Below, in pieces: positions 47,801 through 61,154 of a stretch of DNA of 64,000 bases. Positions within the stretch are counted from its first letter, which is position 1. Every line of letters begins with the position of its first letter. The position numbers and the translations under genes are program-made. The notes beneath the pieces were generated by a model. The model made no database searches. It was not told where the DNA came from and was given only the letters and a program-made list of their open reading frames with translations. The stretch comes from Nereocystis luetkeana (Eukaryota; Sar; Phaeophyceae; Laminariales; Laminariaceae), in contig JARUPZ010000012.1 in NCBI GenBank assembly GCA_031213475.1, positions 6,236,878 to 6,300,877 of the forward strand, written 5' to 3'.

Positions 47801-50800
47801 ACCGGCAGATAGACCACGATCTATCTGTAGATCATCTGGGCCATCTACAGTAGGTCCTAATCGGCCGTTGCGATGTGTTGCGCGAGCTGTAGTACGTATC
47901 AAACCCAGAAAAAGCAAAAAAAAAAACACACACACATGTCCTGCGTACTGTTTGATCATTCGGGTTTACGGTTAGGTGTGACATGATGACACACACCCCT
48001 TGCGACGAATTTTGGATACGAGCTCCCCCAAAACAAGGGGAAGGGCGGCACACCCAACGAAAGCTACGGGGGGGGGGGGGGGGGCGGGGGGGGAGCGGTG
48101 TACTCGTTAGGAGAGATGTACTCGATCTCATGCATGGCCGTAGTCGTATGGCCATAGACCCTCGCATCCCTACAATACCGGGACGGAGCTTGTCGGGTTT
48201 TCCCCGACCAGGCAGACATTGCTTGCACTCAGCGCGAGGCGTCGTGAGGTGTCCGGCGAATCGCATGAAGGGTGAGCTGCATCCTACATATATATCGGGA
48301 GGGGGGAGGGGGGCGTACTCATTCGTTGCTTGCCTTAGTCATTTAACCATCGACCACGCATCCCTTTCGAGACGGAGCACCGTTCCTACTCCTAATAGAG
48401 ACGCCTCCAACAGTTTGGGCGCTCATTATGTTGTTTCCATATATTACATAGAAACGTTTTGCTGATCGTATCCCCTTCCCATTGGCCGCCTGTGGCCACC
48501 ATCTGTCTCCTAGGATAGCGATCGTTTTCTCGCTGCTATCTAGTGCGTCAAACTCCTCCATGTCACATTCGTCTATTTCCCTCATCTCCTCTTGTAACAC
48601 ATCCCGTTCCTCCTTGTATACTTCACATTCTCCTACTATGTGAGTTCTACTCTCTATTGCTTTGCCACACGGGCACATCTGTGCATTTAGTTCCTCCTCC
48701 TCCCGGCTACTGATATACCTCTTTCTTCTTTCTGGCAGGTCCAGGTCATCTACACGAAATCGCAGTTTCAGCGTTTTCGCGAAGTCCATCGGGCCGTGCA
48801 ACTACGTTTTCATTCCTATTCCTTCCTCTCAAGCCCCCGTACATCTCTAAGTGTTTTTTTCCGAACCCACCTTGTTTCTTAGCGCTACGTAGCCTCTCCC
48901 TTCTTTCTATCCTATTCTTCTACTTCTGCCTTGACCCCTTCCAAACTTCCCGGCGGACATCAAGTCTTCTTGGTTTCCCCCCACCCTGGGGGGGGGGGGG
49001 GCAGGGGGCTTTGGAAATAAATATCGAAAAAACATCTTTCCATAGACGCAAAAAAACGCTCGGCGTTCCGCACATTGTCGGGAAAAGCATCGATATTTGT
49101 CTGAGGGATGTGCTGTTCGGTATTGGTTAGCGTAAACCGTTCAGGGCTCAAGCGTGCACGCCCTAAATAATATCGTAGCCCCCGGGGGGGTATGCCATCC
49201 GTTACCCCCCTCTCCCCCCATGCCCACCAAAGTAGGTCAGACGCGAGGAGACGAGCCCGGCCAGTACCTCGGAGACTGGGGCCCGTCTTCCCCCCTCTGG
49301 TCTGCGAACCCGGCGCTCGCGTCCGACCTGCTGGAGAGAACGTTCCCGGGAATGTTCTGGATGAGCGTCGACGCCTTCCTGGAGATCTTCAACACCTTGT
49401 ATGCCGTCGACGGCGTCGGAATCGGAGACCAAGACGGGGAAAAGTCTTCACCACAGCAGCAGCAGCAGAAGAAGAAGAAGAAGAAGAAGAAGAAGGAGGG
49501 TTCTGGCGGTGCGTCGGGGGAGGAGCCTGCTGGCTCTCGAGAAGGGCGTTGCGAGGGATCGTGGGGGGGAGACGGCTGCGGAGGCAGGTAAAAAAAAAAA
49601 ATAGTATAGCTGTCGCTGGGCACTCGACCAGCAGGATAAATATATACATACCGTATATATATTATATATATACATATACACACATAATATATACCAACTG
49701 CGGTCATCTTGTGAAGCGTTGGTGGGATACTATTACGGGGGACCATAGTTAATAGGACCTATGGTATACATAAAAACCTATATATTTAACCATTTTTACT
49801 AACAATATTTGGTCCTATTAACTATGGTCCACCGTAATACTTCAATATGAAAAAAAAAACATGGTATGAAAAAAAGGCAGTATATAAAAAAAAGCTTCAT
49901 CAAGCTCGAGCGTTTCATCGAAAGCGATGGGAAAAAAAATGGCTTCAGCAAAAGCAACCGTTCTTTCAAGCAAAAAAACAGGCTTCACCCATCTCGAAAG
50001 GGGTCGCTATTTATAGTATTGGCGCCGCCAAAATTAGACGCTCCTCTTATTCCCTCTCGTAGCATCAGCACTTTTACTTTATATGCGTACGTAGGCGTTT
50101 TTGGGTTCAGGGGACGGAGGGGGGCAGGGGGAGAGGCATAGGAGGAGGCTTGCGTGTACAGGGCGAGCTGTGCAAACCAAGCCGTCTTAATCGCTTAAAA
50201 CGTGGCATATTCGTCACTGCCGCGGTTGTCGCCAGCTGTCGACCTTCACTTGAAACGACTCCATCCACCTGGGGGGGAGGGGGGGAGGGGAGGAGGGGGG
50301 GGGGGGAGAGTTGCGCTGCTCGAACGAACGAAGAGATGCAAAGCTCCCGAACTCTCGTGCGCTCGTGCATTCCAAATGGTACGTACATGTTGGGGCGCGC
50401 GTGCCCGAAAAACGAAACCCCCAACAGGTTCACGGAAGGCAGCGGGTGGCTTCAAGGCACCCAGGTGTTCTTGGAGATCGGGGCGCCCGCAGTGCGAGGG
50501 GGGGGTGCCGCGAGCAGCAGCAACACCCCCTCGAAAGCTCCGGCGGACGCTTCCGCCGGTGGCACGGCCGACGCCGACGAAGGGAACGCCACCACCCGGG
50601 TTTCCATCACGGTGAGCAAGCGCCAGGAATACCAGTGCAGGACACCTACTTCAGTATTAGAGTAAGAGGAGGAGGAGGAGGAGGATGAGCGGGGACGACG
50701 TATACGCCGTTTGGGGCACGGGCGTAGGGAGAGAGGAGGAGTGGGAGAGGAAGAGTGGGGGCGCTGTATGCGCCGTTCGAGGCGCGCGCCCCGGGAACCG

Positions 50801-53800
50801 ACCTTGACTTTTCGCATGCACTCCAAAGTATTAGGTGCTTAGGCGCATCACTGCCCATGCCCGCCCGTTCCGACTATTTTTCGCTGAATTTTTTGTGTGG
50901 AGTGGCACGCGGCGCCTTCGAGGTGCGCGGTACATACATACATACATACATACATACATACATACACGCCCACGGTTTGGCGCTCTCATTTCACAACTAT
51001 CGGACAACGGTCCTACACGCGGTGAAAGAGGAAGGAAGCTCGCGAGTAAGAAAACTTGGCCGGTGGAAAGATAGGTGTGGATTGTTGCGTCGAGAAGTCG
51101 CCATCCTGCCGGGCGGATAGCGACACGCCTTTGCGGCGAGTATCTATCGTACCTCGACCGACGACCTTTGCCTTCGCTAAAAGCGTTCCACGCATTTTCA
51201 ATTCATATTTTTTTACGACCCCAACGGTCATGTATATTCCTCATGCACACTTTTTCAATAAATAAATGTGTTAACAAATCTTAATTTTCGTGTATTACGG
51301 GGGGACATAGTTAATAGGGCCTATGGTATACACAAAACCTATATATACCAGGTATATGCCTATTTTTACCAACAATATTTGATCCTATTTACTATGTATG
51401 GTCCCCCGTGATAGTTTCCTCTTGCACCTTTTTTTTTCGCATTTTATGTCTTCACGACCGCCAAAAAACGAACGTCCCATGAATTTTCCTCATGCACTTT
51501 TCCTTGTGTCGGTACCCCTCGAAGCCTTTTCTCCTCAACCCCCTCCCCCCCCCCCCCCCCCCCCCGCCCCCCGCCCCCCACCGGAAATTAAATCAACTCA
51601 TTGAAGCTGTCGTCCATGTGCAAGTCCGTCTCAAAAGCGGTTCTTAGTAGGACGCAGCTCACCCTTCATGCGACTCGCCAGACACCTCACGGCGCTTCGC
51701 AAGCTTGGTGCAAGCAACGTCTGCCTGGTCGGTGAAAACCCGACATGCTCTCCGTCCCGGCATTGTAGGGATGCGAGGGTCTATGTGGTCATACGACTAC
51801 GGCCATGCATGAGATCGAGTACACCCCCCCCCCTGATGCTTCGCCTCGAAAGGGATGCGTGGTCAATGTTCAAACGACTAAGGCAAGCAACAGATGAGTA
51901 CGCCTCCCTCCCCCCCCCCCCCCCCCCCTCCCCCCGCCGCCTGATTGTATTCACACAAGAAAAATACAAATGTAAGGATCGCTTCGTCTTCACATGAGTG
52001 TTTAAACGGCCATTCTATTTACGCCCGGAGCGGCATGCCGTGCTCTCGGCTTGAATTTCTGGGTGTGGGAAAACGAAACAAAAAACTCTTAAAAACAGGT
52101 CACTCAGGAGGATTCGAGATACCACGGCGGGAACTACACGGAGCGAAAGGAAAGGCGCAGTTCTATAGGTGGGTTGGTGCACCGTGGGTGAATGGCTCTA
52201 CGATTGTAGTACTTAGACATGCAGGATACGCCTTGTGTTCGGTTCTACCGGGCCGCCGTCGAAGGTGGACGTTGGCTCTTGCTCCACCGAACGGTTGCTA
52301 CGCAGGGCGAGCAGGGAAGGTGGGAGGACCTCCGTACACCGCACGCCTACAGGCGTGTTTGCATCGCGGATAAAGCTTACAGCGCGCCGCTGCGAAATTT
52401 CGTGCCCCCCCCCCCCTCCCCCCCCCTATATTATGTATTGGTTGGGTTGGCGTCGGTTGGCAACGACGCTGTAAAGCATGCCGCTCACTACGTGAGCTAG
52501 ACATCCAGGGTACCGTTTTTTTTCTTCTTTTGTTTTTTTTGGCAGTCCAGTCATAGCTGGTGGTCGAGTTAGATCATTTGTGCGAGGTAAAGAACCTTTA
52601 CTCCGCACAAGTGGGAATGATCGTATCACGAAGTGTGCATGGCAAGACACCCAAGAGGCAGTTACATAGTACTCCCATTGCTGTCTCTGGAGGTGGCTAC
52701 ACCGCAAATTAAATTCACTCCTAGAAGCTGTCATCCATATGCAAGACCGCCTCACAAGCGGTTCTTAGTAGGATGCAGCTCACCCTTTATGCGACTCGCC
52801 GGACACCTCACGGCGCTTCGCAAGCTTGGTGCAAGCAAGCAATATCTCCCTGGTCGGTGAAAATCCAACGTGCCCCGTCTCGGCATTGTAGGGATGCGAG
52901 GGTCTATGGTCGTACGACTACGGCCATGCATGAGATCGAGTGCATCTCTTCTATCAAGTTCACCCCCGCCCCCCCCCCGCCAAGAAAGTCCGCCTCACAA
53001 GCAGTTCTTAGCAGGATGCAGCTCGCCCTTCGTGCTGCTCACCGAAACGACTCACGTTTCGCTTCACCCTTGGTGCAAGCAGTGTCTCGCCTTGGTCGGT
53101 GAAAACCCGACGTTCTCCGTCCCCCGGCATTGTCGGATTTAGAGATGCAAGGGTTGTGCATGATGTCCCCCCATGAACCACGAATGACCCCTATATTTCC
53201 GGGTAGAGTGGAGCTACAAGGGCTTAGCATGGGTGCCGGCATCCATGGTTCGGTACATACAACTCAAGACGTTGTTGAGCGTTCACCTCCGAGGCACGCG
53301 ATACCCGACGACGACGATTAACTTCCCGTTTTTCGTTTTATTTTCCTTTAATTTGCTGTGCGCGGGGTTTTTATCGCAATTTTTTCGCCACACCGCAACG
53401 CAGGGTTCCTTGTCCACGGTCACAAGTGGCCGGCCGACTCGGAACGCGACATCCCGAAGCTGTCCGCGATCATCCAGGTTTGATACACCCCGCCCGCCCC
53501 CCGGCAGTTACGCCACATACAGGCGGAGCACTCAAAAGAAGCCTATGGCAGTTGGTACGGCACGTATTACGGGGGACCATAGTTAATAGGACCAAATATT
53601 GTTCGTAGAAATGGTTAAATATATAGGTTTTTATGTATACCACAGGTACTATTAACTATGCCCCCCCGCAATACCAAGAAATCATACGTAAGAGGTACCA
53701 GGTGTGGATTGTAGCACACACTTGGTAGTCGTCACTTGATCCAAAATTTGCTTTTTATTGCCGGATTTTTCATCCGGACAACGTTCACATGAGCCGGCCG

Positions 53801-56306
53801 ATGGTCGGGATTGGGGCCAGAGTTAGCGTTGGGTCCGTCGACGCTCCCCCCTTTCCCTAAACGAGACGCTATTTTACCGTTACGGCATAGCGTCTCCGTC
53901 TGCGCCCCGTGTTTGTTCCTGACGACGGTCTCTAATGGCAGAGTCTACTCCACCCCTAAAACCTTGAAAAGCTGTTGTGTAGACCTCGGGAACAATAGTT
54001 CCGACACTTCCCCTTTACAGCTCGTCTGTTGACGCCTGCTATTTTTTCGAGTCCGGACTTTCTTTTTCAGAACGGAAACACAAGGCTGCACATCGGCACC
54101 TTGCGAGTAATAAGGCCCTTCAAGGTCTTCTCTTCCCGCCAACCCCCCAACCTCCCCCCCCCTTATCGCATCGGCACAATGAATTTTCATATTCCATTTC
54201 TCCCGCCGTAGGGGCCCAATGACGACACCATGTTCGACCCGTACCATGTTCGACCCGTTCCATTGATCAATGTTCCACGTCTGCTAACGTCATGGTCACG
54301 CTCCACGTTCCACGTTCCACGTTCCGCGTTCTGCGTCCCACGTTCCACGTTCCGCCTTCCACGTTCCACGTTCCGCGTTCCGCGTTCCGCGTTCCGTGTC
54401 CCACGTCCCACGCCCCACGCCCCACGTTCCGTGTTCCACGTTCCACGTCCTACGTTCCGCGTCCCACGTTCCACCTTCCGCGTCCCACGTCGCACGTTCC
54501 ACATCCCACGTTCCGCGTTCCGCGTTCCACGTTCCACGGTCCACGTTCCACGTTCCGCGTCCCACGTCCCACGTCCCACATCCCACGTTCCATGTTCCGC
54601 GTTCCGCGTTCCACGTCCCACGTCCCACGTTCCGCATTCCGCGTCCCACGGTCCACGTCCCACGTTCGTTCCGCGTCCCACGTCCCACGTTCCGCGTTCC
54701 GCGTTCCACGTTCCACATTCCGCGACCGCTGCTTCCGCCACCACCGTTGAACGCCGCAGAAAGAAACGAAGCACCTGAGCCGTCCTTTCGTGCCCGGGCG
54801 GGACGTGTCCTGCCGCCTCGCCCTGCCGCCGGGGCAGTACGCCGTGGCGGCGACGACGTTGGAGCCCGGAACGCCGGGACGGTTCTGGGTGCACGTCAAG
54901 GGAGATCGCAACGTGAGAGGGATGGGGTGGGCCCTAGGTTGCGCTCGTGCACACCAGTCTCGACGGAAGGGAGTGTTCTGAGGGCCGTCTCGTCTAGACG
55001 AAAATAACTTAAAAGACGAAACGGCCCTTACTCTTCTCTTCCGTCCGAAACGTGTGGGAACGGAACTAAAAGGACCGTTTAGGCATTCATGTTAAGACGA
55101 AACGGTCCTTGCAGTTCCGTTTTTGATGTCTTACGTAAGAGCTTGTATTTTCCGTCCAGAGGGGTGTAACTTTTTACACTTTTTTTTTTTCAAGAAGAAA
55201 CGCATGAGGCTCGGGGAGATTTTCGAGGACTTTCGTCGAAATTTTCATCTTTTTCACAGGCTGTGTGTGGTACTTCGATCGGATCGCTATGTATCTATAG
55301 TGGCAAGCCTTTGTTTTCGAGTGTTGTGCACCTGCTCACCAGGAGCAGATGGAAAACATCGTGACATTGACGTTTTTTACGTCCAATTTTTAGAACCAAC
55401 CACACAACGTCGAGCCCATCCTTGTCATACGAGTAGAAACGCCTGATGAAGATGATGATGATGATGATGACGATGATGATGATGATGATGATGATGATGC
55501 TGATGATGATGATGACGATGATGATGATGATGATGCTCCCCCGTTTCCACTTGAAACACCCCCGGCATTTCAAGTCAACTACTCGTACACGTCCCGGAGG
55601 GGAACCCTGAAAGTACGTATACAGTGGTGGTCCCGCGTTAGTGCGGTCTCCCCCTTTAGTGCGGTGCCTCAGTTTAGTGCGGTGAAAATCGCTTGTCACG
55701 ACCAAGTCCTACAGAGTACCGCACTAGCCCGGGATAGTGCTGTCCCACTTTAGTGCGGATATTGCCGTCTGGCAAGGCATCGAGCTAGTGAGGGACCGCG
55801 GCCGTAGCGATTCCTCGGCAGCAACGATAGGTATGCCGGTGGGATCGGGATCAGGTTGTGTACGCGATAGAAATTTCACCGAAAAAATGTGATATGAAGG
55901 GGGGGGGGCGGGGGCGGGGGGAGGGGATGCGTTCGGCGGGGAAGGGGGCAACACCTCCCCCCCCTCGGCCCCCCGGCCCCCTTCCGCATTACCTCTAATG
56001 TTCGGGAGGCTTATGCGTGGGGGGAAAGGGGAATAAGCGCCCCCCCCCCCCCCCCCCCGATGTCTTCCTTTTCGGTGAAAAATCGACGTGCTCCTTGCCG
56101 GCATTGTAGAGATGCGAGGGTCTACGGTCATGCGACTACGGCCATGCATGATATCTAGTATCCACCCCCCCCCTTCCCTCCTGATAATGACAACGAGTAG
56201 TAAGTACCCCCCCCCCCCCCCTCCCTCCCGTCCTCATCCTTATAAACTCCCACGAATGCGTGCGACGGCGGGGGAAGAACCCCTCCGCCTCCTCCCCCCG
56301 TCATCC

Positions 56307-56355
<49 letters not shown>

Positions 56356-56992
56356 CGATGTTCTCACGTTATCCTGTGGAGGCTGTAACGAAAGTGCATC
56401 TCGATGGGAGCAAAAAAAAAACGTACCGGTACGGGATAGTGCGCACGGCAGTACCAGTACGCAAAGGGAGACGGTACTAACGAGCTGTGGTAAATCATCC
56501 GGTATCGCTTGCAAGCAATTATCGCCAGGAAAATATCCGTGGTGTTCTACATATGTACACCCGAAAAAAAAAAAGAAAAAAAAAGCAGAACACGAAGAGG
56601 GGTAAACAAAAGAAAACAGAAAGAAAAAAAAAAGAAAGGGAAAAAAGTAAACGAAGAAAAGCGAAGCGAACGCGCGCTCAGGGCGCAGGCCGAGTTTCGA
56701 GGACAAGGTTGCTGTTTGCTGGTACGATCAGGTCTATGAATATGTCCAGTTGATGGACCAACGTAAGGACGCCATAAGAAGACCAGACGGAAAGCAAAAA
56801 GGCAAGAAGAGGGCAGAAACAAAGAGCTAACAGCAGACAAGCAGTCCTACGCTCAGCTGGTGGGTCAAGGACGACACAACAGGCACAAAGAGGACAGAGA
56901 CAGACGGACCAATAGGGGCTAAAAAAACGTCTCAACTTTTTTTTAATAAACTACCAATACTACGTGCGAGAAAAGAGGAAACACAGCCTCCA

Positions 56993-57026
<34 letters not shown>

Positions 57027-57202
57027 TCATCCATGTTAACTATCATTACAAGTTTTCGGATTCCGACTGTTGACAACCTCTTGGCGTGCACCCTCCTCCT
57101 CGCACCCTCATCGACTTGACCCAATGCGTGCGGCGGGACGGGACTCGATACAAAACAAAAACTGGACACTCCAAAAGTTTACGCTTCGGACTAGCGCACC
57201 AC

Positions 57203-57242
<40 letters not shown>

Positions 57243-60200
57243 TGCGCCGGCATCTGAGCCCGCCCATTGCGACATACGACCGAGGGAGACCGGGGTGCCG
57301 GTGGGGGCGGTCTACAACGAGGCGGAGGAGGACGCGGAAGGGAACGAGAGGACGGCAAATGCGGCCACCGTGGGGGTAAGTCGTCGCAGTCGTGGGTCGT
57401 CGCGTGGTGCAAACAGCGGTGGGCGCGCTTTCCACGACGTTAGGGTTTAGACCTGTTCTACGATAGAGGCAGCACATTTCCGCTTTTTTTGTTTCCGAAA
57501 GACGGGGTTCCTTGAGCCCAAACCGTCGGAATGCCAATCTTGATTTCGAAACTAAACGTTTTGTAGACTGGGGCCATGGGGTTATTCGCCGCGATGCAAG
57601 TTGATTTTTGCTAAGGTCAGTTTTCGGGTAAGGTATGGAGCTCCTCAAGTCAGGAGCCTCAGAAAAATTAGGGTGAACCTCTATCATCGTAGAACGCCTT
57701 CGTACGTGGCACCATTTCGGCCGAAAACGGAAGTTGGGGCTTTGGAACTGAGGGAACTAATGCTGCCCCAACTTCCGCTTGTGAACGAATGTGATGCGTT
57801 CATGCGTCGATACCTCCAGGGTTGTAAGGGTATAACTCGCTGGTCAACCGAGTAGCACTACGAGCGAGTATATTGAGCGATGGGGCCACGCCCACCCTAG
57901 TCTATCGCCGCACCATCTGCACTACAGTTGAAGATCAGCAGGTACAGTTAGTTGAAGATCAGCATATATATATATAATCGTTTTCATTGGTAGGTGGCCC
58001 GCATGTCTATCAAGATCAATTTCGTGGGTTCAAGTCTCACCGAGTGTATGCTCGTAGGGGCTTTTCCTTGCATTAACAAAAAAAGATTACCGGAAAGCGC
58101 GAGAGCGTGAGTTAGCTACATTCGATGAAAATCGACGAGCAGTGGCGATGCCGAACCCTACGCGCGACAAAAACAAAATGAAGGCTCGTACCGGGGGGGG
58201 AGGAGAAGGGTAGACACCTGTGACCACGGCTTGTCCAGAAGCTCGTTGAGGGTAAAACCTTCTTGCGAGTTAGACTGGAAAGTATTGCATGATGATTTAA
58301 AGAAGAAAAAAAAAACTGTAGCTAAGCCATGGGATTGATTGCTCGTATCGGGTCCACGGACTGCCACCCGCTGGTCAATTCCCATCTCTGTGCCTGGCGA
58401 TTTCACAGACACTATATACAGCCCGGGGCTACCGACACTATTACTCAACCGGCGCTGCGGTGGATAGAGGGACCGCCATAGGCTGCAGTAGCTTTTCTGA
58501 AAGACCGGGCTCCTCAGCTGAGGCTGAGTTACCCTATAAGGCATGCCTTATATTCCTAGTGCCTTATAAGGCACGCTTTATACACCTACCTACAGTAGTA
58601 CCTTCTATAAGGCATGCCTTATATGCCCAGTGCCTTAAAAGGCATGCCTCATGTACCTACCTGGTGCCCTCTAAGGCGTGCCTTCTATACCCAGTGCCTT
58701 AAAAGGCATGCCTTATATACCAATGGATAGTGTGCCTTAGAAGGTATGCACTATATACCTATTAATAGTGCCTTATAAGGTACGACTCATATGCCTAGAG
58801 CCCCATAAGGCATGCGTTATATACCTAGTGCCTTACAGGGCACGTCTTACATACCTAGCGCCTTATAAGGCATGCCTCATGTACCTAGGCCATGGGACAA
58901 TTCGTCGGGTTTCCCCTCCATTTTTTTTCCTGTCAAGGTCAGTGCTCTGGGGGAGGAGCGTCACAAAGTTCAGTGTGCTATGTATACAAGCCACGTCTTA
59001 CATGCCCCCCACCGTGAGCACACGTCTATTAGTAGTGCACCCCGCACGACAGGAGCTTTCTTGGACAGTCGTTGTCCTTCCTCCCTAGTAAAAAAATCGA
59101 CGCATCTGGATTTGTTGACTTCTTCGCAAGCTAGTGGCCGGACCTTTCCCCCCCCCCATAGCACAATATGCTGTGCCGAACTCTAGGGGGCGAGAAAAAA
59201 AGCACTGCTCCAACTCTCTCCGAGATAGAAAATCTCCCCAAGATATCTCGATACAATCCGCGGTTGCCATTGGTTGAGCCAATTTTGGCCCTCTGATGTG
59301 GGGATCGGCTTTTTTACTGTTGTAAAACAATTCGTTTTGGAGGCTTGGAACAATGTAGCACACCGTTACGTAGGAGTACCGACTTGATTGAGAAGCTTGT
59401 CGACACCTTGTGGCAGGGTTTGCTGTACATTGTTCAATGTCTGTCGCGATAGCGATGTTTCTATACCCCCGTTGTGCAGGCGGGGGGGGGGGGGGGTATT
59501 CATATGTTGCTTGCCTTAGTTATTTGACTATAGACCACGCATCCCTTTCGAGACGGAGCACCGTTCCTACTCCTACTAGAGACGCCTCCAACAATTGGGC
59601 GCTCATTACGTTGTTTCCATATATTACATAGAACATTTTTGCTAATCTTATCCCCTTCCTGTTTGGCCGCCTGTGGCCACCATCTATCTCCTAGGATAGC
59701 GATCGTTTTCTCGCTGCTATCTAGTGCGTCAAACTCCTCCATGCCACATTCGTCCATTTCCCTCATCTCCTCTGCTAACACATCCCGTTCCTCCCTGTAT
59801 ACTTCGCATTCTCCTACTATGCGAGTTCTACTCTCTATTCCTTTGCCACACGGGCACATCTGTGCATCCATTTCCTCCTCCTCCCGGCTACTGGTATACC
59901 TCTCTCTTCTTTCTTGCAGGTCCAGGTCACCTACACGAAATCGCAGCTTCAGCGTTTTCGCGAAGTCCATTGGGCCGTGCAGATACGTTTTCATTCCTAT
60001 TCCTTCTCTCAATCCCCCGTATACCTCTAGGTGTGTTTCCGATTCCACCTTGTTTGTTAGCGCTAGCCTTTCCCTTCTTTCTATCCTTGCTTCTATTTCT
60101 GTCTTGCACTTGCCAAACTTCCCAGCGGACATCAACTCTTCTTGGTTTCCCCCTGTATCCTTCCATACTTTCTCAATTACGCTATCCCACCTTATTCCAG

Positions 60201-60593
60201 CTCGCCCTTTTGTTACTTTCTCCCGTACAGCTCTATCAACTATGGCCGGCAACCTCTTTTTTGGCATGTTCCTTACTTTATATTGCCATTTCAACTTTCT
60301 CATGTCCCTGTGTGTCTTGAGTGGGTGCATTCCCAGTTCTGTTCTTAATCCTGTATTACTAGTCGTACTTGAGCATCTCAGGATTTTTTTAGCTGCTGTC
60401 ATATGTGCTGTTTCCAACTGTTTCACGAGTTTCGCATTCCCTTCCCGTACCTCTCCTGCATATTCTAGCTTTGGTACTATCACATTCATCTGGATACATC
60501 TCTTAATCCTGGTGTCAAGGTGCGAGTCTGTTAGGCTGGGGGGGGGGGAGGATTCCGGCCACCTGTGTCGTTGCGCAGTATTACTATTGTTAT

Positions 60594-60630
<37 letters not shown>

Positions 60631-60631
60631 G

Positions 60632-60662
<31 letters not shown>

Positions 60663-60694
60663 GACTGCTACTACTACTACTACTACTACTACTC

Positions 60695-60734
<40 letters not shown>

Positions 60735-60757
60735 GACTGCTACTACTACTACTACTA

Positions 60758-60840
<83 letters not shown>

Positions 60841-60841
60841 G

Positions 60842-60938
<97 letters not shown>

Positions 60939-60969
60939 GCGACTACTACTACTACTACTACTACTACTA

Positions 60970-61062
<93 letters not shown>

Positions 61063-61063
61063 G

Positions 61064-61097
<34 letters not shown>

Positions 61098-61102
61098 GAC
61101 TG

Positions 61103-61154
<52 letters not shown>

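Noticed and set aside
54187-54894. 235-codon - strand frame rich in G-T-W-N-x-E-R
   Set aside because: Minisatellite read in reverse; no codon structure, and it overlaps real exons on the + strand.
57980-58048. tRNA-like sequence (TTGGTAGGTGGC and GTGGGTTCAAGTCTCAC)
   Set aside because: The T-arm pairs well, but no acceptor stem and no convincing anticodon arm could be formed.
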